NCBI GenBank assembly: GCA_946482045.1
Contig: CAMLPZ010000019.1
Coordinates: 1-27,960 of the forward strand
Source: an uncultured Asticcacaulis sp.
GTDB taxonomy: Bacteria; Pseudomonadota; Alphaproteobacteria; Caulobacterales; Caulobacteraceae
DNA: 27,960 nucleotides
Reading direction: 5' to 3'
The translations under genes were made by a program, and so were the position numbers. The notes under the pieces were generated by a model. It ran no database searches and was not told the DNA's origin. It saw only the letters and a list, made by a program, of their open reading frames with translations. Each line of letters starts with the position of its first letter. The first letter of the stretch is position 1. Below are positions 22,351 through 27,960 of this stretch, piece by piece.

Positions 22351-24264
22351 GTGAGCGCCATTTCGAGTGACATTTTGGCCTTTTCCTTCGACGGCGTGAG
22401 TTCGCCGGCGATCGACCTCAAGTTCCGCAAGGGACCGCAAAAAGGCGAGCATACCTTGGGCTGGGGTCTGGCCTGGTACCCCGCCGACAACAAGGCCGCC
22501 ATCGTCGCCAAGGACCCTTCGGCACGCGACACGCAATCGTTGCGCGGCGCCATGGAAGACTGGGACTCCTTCCGCTCGACCGTCTTCTTCTGCAAGGTGC
22601 GCGGCGCGGCCTCGGGCTATACCCATCTCGAAACCCAGCCTTTTTCCCGCAGCTTTGCCGGCCAGGACTGGCTGTTCATGCACAATGGCGATCTCGACAA
22701 GATGGCCATGAAGAAGCTGCACTTCAACAAGTCGATCTTTCTCGAACCCATGGGTCGGACCGATTCGGAGCTGGCCTTCTGCTTCCTGCTCGGCAAGATC
22801 CAGGACTACGGCGCCCGCACCCTGGCCGACGTCGACCACCAGGTCCTCTTGTCGTGGTTCCTGCAACTGGACGATATGGGCTCGGCCGACATGGTCATCT
22901 CGGACGGCACCACGGTCGCCGCCTTCTATGGTTCGCAGTCCGAAACCCATCTCTATTACAGCCGCATCAGCCCGCCGCATTCGGCCGGCGGCTTTGAAGC
23001 CGATGCGGCGTCTTTCGTCGTCGATAATCCACGCGACACCTTTCGCACAGCTTTAGTCTTCTCTTCGGCACCGTTCCGCCAGGGCGACTGGAAGCCGATG
23101 CAGAAGGGCCAACTGATTATCGCCCGCCGCGGCCAGATCGCCTGGACCAATAAGAAGGACACGCCAAAGCTCCAGCCGCAGCAGATCGTCCACGAAAAGG
23201 ACGGCCACCTGCAAGGCGTGGTCGTGCCGCCGTCCGTGTCACGCGGCCTGACCGGCCGGCCCTTCGCCGATCAACAGGCCCAGGCCCAGCAGCTCTCCAT
23301 CCTGCAATCGCTGCAGCAGATGAAGAATGTCCAGCACAACGTCCTGAACGTGCGCTCGCTGACCCATACGCCAGACGGCTCGCCCCTCACCTATCGCCTT
23401 TACGACGTCGTCCATTCGACCGAATACGAATACGAGAATGAGGTCGAGCATTCGACGCACAGCTTCCGCCTGATGCCGGTAGAGGATTCGGGCCAGGAGG
23501 TGTTGAATTCGACGCTCAGCCTGTCGTCCGAGGGCGATTCGATGCGCTTCGAGGACGTGTTCGGCAACCAGACCATTCACTACTCGATCATCAAGCCGTA
23601 CAAGAAGCTGGTCGTGTCGTGTCGCTCGCTGGTCAAGATCTTCGGCCAGCCCGTCGACGACATGTCGCACGACAAGCGCCAGCCCTTCCTGCCGCTGACC
23701 ATGATGCCGTGGCAGCAGCTGATGATGGAGCCCTATCTGCGGCCGCCGGAACTGCCCGAAACGCAGATCCGCGAACTGATGGTTTACGCCATGAGCTTCG
23801 CCGAGCGTAATGCGCGCCACCTGATGGACACTTTGAACGACATCAACCAGACCATCTATCGCGACTTCCGCTACGTGCCGGGCGCGACGACGGTGAAATC
23901 GACGCCGTTCGACGTCTACGCCATGCGCGAGGGCGTCTGCCAGGACTTCGCCAACCTGTTCATCTGCCTGGCGCGCCTGCTGGGTGTGCCGGCACGCTAC
24001 CGCGTAGGTTACATCTTCACCGGCGCCAATTACGAAAACAAGATTCAGTCGGACGCCTCGCATGCCTGGGTGGAAATCTACATCCCCTATCTCGGCTGGC
24101 GCGGCTTCGATCCGACCAACGGCTGCCGCGTGACGCAGGACCATGTCCGCGTCGCCGCTGGCCGCAACTACCTCGACGCAACGCCCACGGCGGGGACCAT
24201 ATACAGGGGCGGGGGTAAGGAAACGCTACGGGTTCAGGTCACAATGAACGAGGTCTTCTTATAA
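22351..24264 (+). CDS. Degenerate class II glutamine amidotransferase fused to transglutaminase
   Basis: From GTG at 22351 (AGAGG 8 nt upstream) the protein has 637 residues. Residues 1 to about 270 resemble YafJ-type Ntn amidotransferases: SFDG, GWGLAWYP, MHNGDLD, RTDSELAFCFLLGK. The usual second-position catalytic Cys is Ser here (MSAISSD), and the expected histidine near VRGAASG is missing, so glutaminase activity is doubtful. Residues about 350-637 are a transglutaminase-like domain with C530 (GVCQDFANLF), H571 (SHAWVEIY) and D587 (GFDPTNG) intact. A TTG at 22324 would put a Cys at position 3 but lacks a ribosome binding site. First gene of a three-gene operon with ATP-grasp and alpha-E. 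Confidence 0.87.
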   Translation: MSAISSDILAFSFDGVSSPAIDLKFRKGPQKGEHTLGWGLAWYPADNKAAIVAKDPSARDTQSLRGAMEDWDSFRSTVFFCKVRGAASGYTHLETQPFSRSFAGQDWLFMHNGDLDKMAMKKLHFNKSIFLEPMGRTDSELAFCFLLGKIQDYGARTLADVDHQVLLSWFLQLDDMGSADMVISDGTTVAAFYGSQSETHLYYSRISPPHSAGGFEADAASFVVDNPRDTFRTALVFSSAPFRQGDWKPMQKGQLIIARRGQIAWTNKKDTPKLQPQQIVHEKDGHLQGVVVPPSVSRGLTGRPFADQQAQAQQLSILQSLQQMKNVQHNVLNVRSLTHTPDGSPLTYRLYDVVHSTEYEYENEVEHSTHSFRLMPVEDSGQEVLNSTLSLSSEGDSMRFEDVFGNQTIHYSIIKPYKKLVVSCRSLVKIFGQPVDDMSHDKRQPFLPLTMMPWQQLMMEPYLRPPELPETQIRELMVYAMSFAERNARHLMDTLNDINQTIYRDFRYVPGATTVKSTPFDVYAMREGVCQDFANLFICLARLLGVPARYRVGYIFTGANYENKIQSDASHAWVEIYIPYLGWRGFDPTNGCRVTQDHVRVAAGRNYLDATPTAGTIYRGGGKETLRVQVTMNEVFL

Positions 24265-24288
24265 CATAACCCAACAAAGGGGCTGCTT

Positions 24289-25740
24289 TTGGCGCTGGAG
24301 AGTTACAAGGTTGACGGATTCTACGACGAATTGTTCCGCAAGGACGGTGTCGCGCACCCTACCGCGCAGCCGCTGATCGAGCAGATCGAGAAGCTCAGTC
24401 GCAACGAATTGAAGCGCAGGCAGAAACAGGCCGAGGATATTCTTTATCAGTCGGGCAACACCTTCAACGTCTATGGCGACAAGAAGGGCACCGAGAAAAT
24501 CCTGCCCTTCGACATTATACCGCGCATGGTGTCGGCAAATGACTGGGCCAAGCTGGAGCGCGGCATCGCCCAGCGCATCCATGCCCTGAACCTGTTTATC
24601 CAGGACATCTATAACGACCAGAAAATTCTCAAGGACGGCATCATTCCGGCCGAGATGATCTTCTCATCGCAATGCTATCTGAAACAGTGCGAAGGCCTGT
24701 CGCCACCAAAGGGTGTGTGGACACATATTTCCGGCACCGATTTCGTGCGCGATGCCGACGGCGAGTTCTACGTTCTGGAAGACAATCTGCGCTGTCCGTC
24801 GGGCATTTCCTACGTGCTGGAAAATCGCGCTGTTTTGAAGCGCATCCTGCCTGCGGCTTTTCAAACCATGAAAGTCCGCCCAGTCAGCGACTATGGCGAC
24901 CACCTGTACAAGACGCTGAAACATATTGCGCCGAACGGAAAGGACGATCCGAATATCATCGTCCTGACCCCAGGCATCTATAATTCCGCCTATTTCGAGC
25001 ACGCCTACCTGGCGCAGCAGATGGGCGTGCCGCTGGCGCAGGGCTCCGACCTCGTTGTTGAGGACGACAAGGTCTATATGCGCACCACCGGCGGCCTGCA
25101 CCAGGTCGACGTCATCTATCGCCGTATCGACGACGAGTTCATCGACCCCGAAATCTTCCGGCCCGATTCCCTGCTGGGTGTTCCCGGTATCATGCGATGC
25201 TACCGCAAGGGAACCGTGGCCCTGGCCAATGCGCCCGGCACCGGCATTGCCGACGACAAGGCCATCTACGCCTACGTGCCCAAGATCGTGAAATACTATC
25301 TCGGCGAAGAGGCCATCGCGCAGAACGTTCGCACCTATATCTGCGAGGACGACGCGGATCGCAAATACGTGCTGGAAAACCTCGACAAGCTGGTGGTCAA
25401 GGCCGTCAACCTCTCGGGCGGCTACGGCATGCTGATCGGACCCAAGAGCACAAAGGCCGAGCAGAAGGAATTCGCCGCCAAGATCAAGGCCAAGCCGCGC
25501 GACTATATCGCCCAGCCAACCCTGTCCCTGTCGCGCTGCCCCACCCTGGTCGGCAACAGCATCGAAGGCCGCCACGTCGATTTCCGTCCCTACTCGCTCT
25601 ACGGCGAGCAGATCTTCACCCTTCCCGGCGGGTTGACGCGCGTGGCGCTCAAGAGGGGCTCGCTGGTGGTCAACTCTTCCCAGGGCGGCGGCTCCAAGGA
25701 CACCTGGGTCATAGGTGAAGACGGGGGGGGAAATGCTTAG
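24289..25740 (+). CDS. Circularly permuted type 2 ATP-grasp protein
   Basis: The protein has 483 residues, starting at TTG with AAGGGG 6 nt upstream. The sequence matches the circularly permuted ATP-grasp group (DUF404/DUF407): VYGDKKGTEKILPFDIIPR, RCPSGISYVLENR, LTPGIYNSAYFEHAYLA, VKAVNLSGGYGML, IAQPTLSLSRCP, and HVDFRPYSLYG. ATP-grasp enzymes join carboxylates to amines through an acyl phosphate. Here the product is unknown, probably a peptide-like conjugate. Its last codons contain a G8 run (25723-25730) and overlap the next gene by 8 nt, so translation is coupled to alpha-E. Confidence 0.92.
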   Translation: MALESYKVDGFYDELFRKDGVAHPTAQPLIEQIEKLSRNELKRRQKQAEDILYQSGNTFNVYGDKKGTEKILPFDIIPRMVSANDWAKLERGIAQRIHALNLFIQDIYNDQKILKDGIIPAEMIFSSQCYLKQCEGLSPPKGVWTHISGTDFVRDADGEFYVLEDNLRCPSGISYVLENRAVLKRILPAAFQTMKVRPVSDYGDHLYKTLKHIAPNGKDDPNIIVLTPGIYNSAYFEHAYLAQQMGVPLAQGSDLVVEDDKVYMRTTGGLHQVDVIYRRIDDEFIDPEIFRPDSLLGVPGIMRCYRKGTVALANAPGTGIADDKAIYAYVPKIVKYYLGEEAIAQNVRTYICEDDADRKYVLENLDKLVVKAVNLSGGYGMLIGPKSTKAEQKEFAAKIKAKPRDYIAQPTLSLSRCPTLVGNSIEGRHVDFRPYSLYGEQIFTLPGGLTRVALKRGSLVVNSSQGGGSKDTWVIGEDGGGNA

Positions 25741-26665
25741 TCGTGTTGCCAATTCCATCTACTGGATGTCGCGCTATCTCGAACGCGCCGACAATGTCGC
25801 CCGCTTCATCGACGTCAACTTCCACCTGATGCTCGACATGAGCCTCAGCAAGGACGAGACGCAATGGTATCCCGTCGTTGCCACCTCAGGCGATGACGAG
25901 GATTTCAACAAGCGCTACCAGATCGCCGACGAACGCACTGTCGTCCGCTTTCTGACCTTCGACGAAAAGAACCCCAATTCGATCCTGCAATGCATATACA
26001 AGGCGCGCGAAAATGCCCGCACGGTGCGCGAGATCATCCCGGTCGAAATGTGGGAAAAGATCAACGAGCTGTATCACCTGACCCAGGCCCACAGCCGCAA
26101 GCGATCCCTGGCCGATCTTTACGACTATTATCGCGAAGTCCGCATGGCCGGCCACCTGTTCACCGGCCTGATGTATAATACAATGAGCCGCTATTCCGGT
26201 TGGCAGTTCGCCCATATGGGCCAGATGCTGGAGCGCGCCGACAAGACGGCGCGATTGCTAGACGTCAAATATTTCATCCTTTTGCCGCACGGCGAAGTCA
26301 TCGACAGCGCCCACGACGCCGTACAGTGGGGCGCTGTGTTGAAGTCGGTCAATGCGCTGGAAATGTACCGCCAGCAGTATCACAGCATCAATTACCGTGA
26401 CGTCACGGCCTTCCTGCTGTTCAGCAAGGCATTCCCGCGCTCGGTCATTCATTGCCTCGACCGCGTCGCCAGCGCGCTGAAAAGCCTCGACGGCCACGGC
26501 CAATCCAACAAAGCCGAGACCGAGATGGACATACTGGCGCAGAAGATCCACGGCTCTGACGCCGCTCACATCATCGCCAGCGGCCTGCACGAATTCATCG
26601 ATGTCTTTCAGTACAATCTGAACCTGGTCGATGAGGCGATCTACGAAACCTATTTCAAGGTATAA
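25733..26665 (+). CDS. Alpha-E domain protein (DUF403)
   Basis: From the ATG at 25733 the protein has 310 residues; a GTG at 25715 would add six. It is all-helical and begins with the hallmark MLSRVANSIYWMSRYLERAD, then NVARFIDVN. Further motifs are HMGQMLERADKTARLLDVKYF, MYRQQYHSINYRDVTAFLL and FPRSVIHCLDRV. The paired glutamates in two ERAD motifs give the family its name and may bind a metal or substrate. The family always occurs with circularly permuted ATP-grasp proteins, sometimes fused to them. The eight G residues just upstream serve as part of a strong ribosome binding site. Confidence 0.92.
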   Translation: MLSRVANSIYWMSRYLERADNVARFIDVNFHLMLDMSLSKDETQWYPVVATSGDDEDFNKRYQIADERTVVRFLTFDEKNPNSILQCIYKARENARTVREIIPVEMWEKINELYHLTQAHSRKRSLADLYDYYREVRMAGHLFTGLMYNTMSRYSGWQFAHMGQMLERADKTARLLDVKYFILLPHGEVIDSAHDAVQWGAVLKSVNALEMYRQQYHSINYRDVTAFLLFSKAFPRSVIHCLDRVASALKSLDGHGQSNKAETEMDILAQKIHGSDAAHIIASGLHEFIDVFQYNLNLVDEAIYETYFKV

Positions 26666-26776
26666 CGGCTTACCATTATCGCGGTCACTTTTGTGTCCGG
26701 CGCTTGCAGTCTTCGCTTTTATGTCATAAGCGAACGGGATCGCGCACGTGACAGAAAAAAAGCATACGACGCGGGA

Positions 26777-26821
26777 GCATGCTTCGAAAAAGTGGGAACC
26801 GGTTTTTCGTATTAAGCGTGC
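26777..26821. repeat. Interspersed palindromic repeat
   Basis: GCATGCTT/AAGCGTGC (one G-U pair) encloses CGAAAAA/TTTTTCG around GTGGGAACCGG. The AAAAGTGGGAACCGGTTTT pattern resembles intergenic repeats I recall from rhizobia and related alphaproteobacteria. It lies between the alpha-E gene and the ROK gene. Confidence 0.6.
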
Positions 26822-26902
26822 GACCAACAAAGAAGACAGACCGGATCGATTGCCGCGCATCCGGGTATAATTTTGATAAGCGGTCCCCCGGGAGGGGCTT
26901 GA

Positions 26903-27960
26903 ATGGGTGCGGACGAACGTAACGGACGAAACGAGGCGCGTGGCCAGGTGGCCAGGCCTCACGGCTTAGGGGACGGCCTGTCCGGCACCAATCTGGAACG
27001 CGCCGGCGATCACAATCAACGCGTGACACTGCAGGCCGTCCGTGCCGCCATCGAGCCGATCACGCGGGCGGAGATCGCCGAGCTGACCGGACTGACTGCG
27101 CCGGCCATCGCCAACATCACCAAGCGCCTGCTCAATGACGGCATGATCCTGAAGGCCGGGCGTCATCTTGGCGGCCGCGGCCAGCCGGCGACCAAGCTGG
27201 TCGTCAATCCCGATGGCGCCTTCTCGATCGGTCTCAACATCGATCGCGACCATATCGGCATCGTGGCGCTCGATTTCCTCGGTAATGTTCGCGCCCGGGA
27301 ATGCCGCGAAGTCCATTTCGCCATGCCCGAGGACGTCGTCGCCTTCTTCCGCACCGAGGTCGACAAGATCATCGCGTCGCGCGCCATCGATATCGACCGA
27401 TTGATCGGCATTGGCATTGCTATTCCCGATGACCTGGGCCGTGTGCCCGTCGCCAATCGTCCTGACGCCTACAAGATCTGGTCCGAGATTGACGTCGCCG
27501 ACATGTTCAGCGAAATCCTGCCCGTGCCGGTTATTGTCGAAAACGACGCAGCCGCCGCCGCGATCGGTGAGATGCAGTTCGGGCACGGACTTCAGTACCG
27601 GAGCTTCGTCTATACCATCATATGCGCCGGCCTTGGCGGCGGCGTGGTTATCGACGGGCATTATTACCGTGGCGCCGATGGACGGTCCGGCGAAATCGGC
27701 TTCCTGCCGGTCAAGGACGAAGCCGGTGAGATGCGCAGTCTGGAAGACATGGTGTCGCTGTACTCTCTCTACGACTATCTGCGCAAATCCGGCATCGAGG
27801 TATCGACGCCAGAGGACCTGGAAAACCTGCCGCCTGCGGGCCTCGCACGTATCGACGCGTGGATGGAACGGGCGGCGGACCATCTCTTCCAGCCCTTCCT
27901 GGTGATGAACTGCGCGCTCAATCCGGAAGCCTTTTTCTTTGGCGGCCGGATGCCGGCGCC
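26903..27960 (+). CDS. ROK-family transcriptional regulator, partial (3' end outside window)
   Basis: Open from the ATG at 26903 (GGAGGGG 6-8 nt upstream) to the window end, 352 complete codons. After a variable 40-residue start, a winged helix spans about 45-105 (ITRAEIAELTGLTAPAIANI). A ROK sugar-kinase-like domain follows: SIGLNIDRDHIGIVALDF, VENDAAAAAIGE, CAGLGGGVVIDG, GRSGEIGF. The kinase-type ATP motif and the CxCG zinc cluster of ROK are absent in the visible part, so it is likely a sugar-sensing repressor, not a kinase. It is separated from the alpha-E gene by 237 bp, so it is an independent unit probably controlling sugar uptake genes beyond the window. Confidence 0.9.
   Translation, partial: MGADERNGRNEARGQVARPHGLGDGLSGTNLERAGDHNQRVTLQAVRAAIEPITRAEIAELTGLTAPAIANITKRLLNDGMILKAGRHLGGRGQPATKLVVNPDGAFSIGLNIDRDHIGIVALDFLGNVRARECREVHFAMPEDVVAFFRTEVDKIIASRAIDIDRLIGIGIAIPDDLGRVPVANRPDAYKIWSEIDVADMFSEILPVPVIVENDAAAAAIGEMQFGHGLQYRSFVYTIICAGLGGGVVIDGHYYRGADGRSGEIGFLPVKDEAGEMRSLEDMVSLYSLYDYLRKSGIEVSTPEDLENLPPAGLARIDAWMERAADHLFQPFLVMNCALNPEAFFFGGRMPA

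Overview
This window comes from an alphaproteobacterium, most likely a member of the Caulobacterales and possibly Asticcacaulis-like. The basis is a CpdR response regulator beside an N-formylglutamate amidohydrolase, a split MetH controlled by an ArsR-methyltransferase regulator, moderately high GC, and intergenic palindromes with a CCCCGTTTACGGGG core. The species is an inference. No phage, insertion sequence or CRISPR array is visible, so this is chromosomal housekeeping and accessory DNA.

Left part (1-6.9 kb, all minus strand). A flavin amine oxidase with a twin-arginine-like leader is followed 9 nt later by an exported RidA-like lipoprotein that runs off the window. Upstream lies a methionine-cycle operon: ArsR-methyltransferase regulator, metF, a subclass B3 metallo-beta-lactamase, a palindromic repeat, the homocysteine-binding half of MetH, and an orphan lipoprotein. 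Two junctions are 4-nt overlaps. The cobalamin half of MetH is absent. A perfect 26-bp palindrome abuts the regulator's start codon.

Middle part (6.9-18.7 kb). Mostly single genes: a DUF983 protein, a DUF1508 protein, a small unknown protein, inorganic pyrophosphatase, a DUF599 membrane protein, an N-formylglutamate amidohydrolase divergent from cpdR, tRNA-Val(GAC), a secreted oxidoreductase that looks circularly permuted relative to D-amino-acid oxidase, two Sel1-repeat proteins, a patatin-like phospholipase, a SIMPL-domain protein and a soluble PAS-containing chemoreceptor. Non-coding structure is rich here. It includes a probable four-hairpin small RNA with C-rich, anti-Shine-Dalgarno-like loops, a hairpin covering the ribosome binding site and start codon of the patatin gene, a 38-bp near-perfect palindrome before the oxidoreductase gene, and a nested inverted repeat between two convergent genes.

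Right part (18.8-26.7 kb). A divergent cluster built around a shared promoter region: a transglutaminase-DUF2126 protein on the minus strand, and on the plus strand a degenerate class II amidotransferase-transglutaminase fusion, a circularly permuted ATP-grasp protein and an alpha-E protein. Such sets are thought to make or process a peptide-like product of unknown identity. The DUF2126 gene carries an in-frame palindromic repeat insertion. A run of eight G residues at the ATP-grasp/alpha-E overlap sits where loss of one G would fuse the two proteins. The window ends inside a ROK-family regulator gene.
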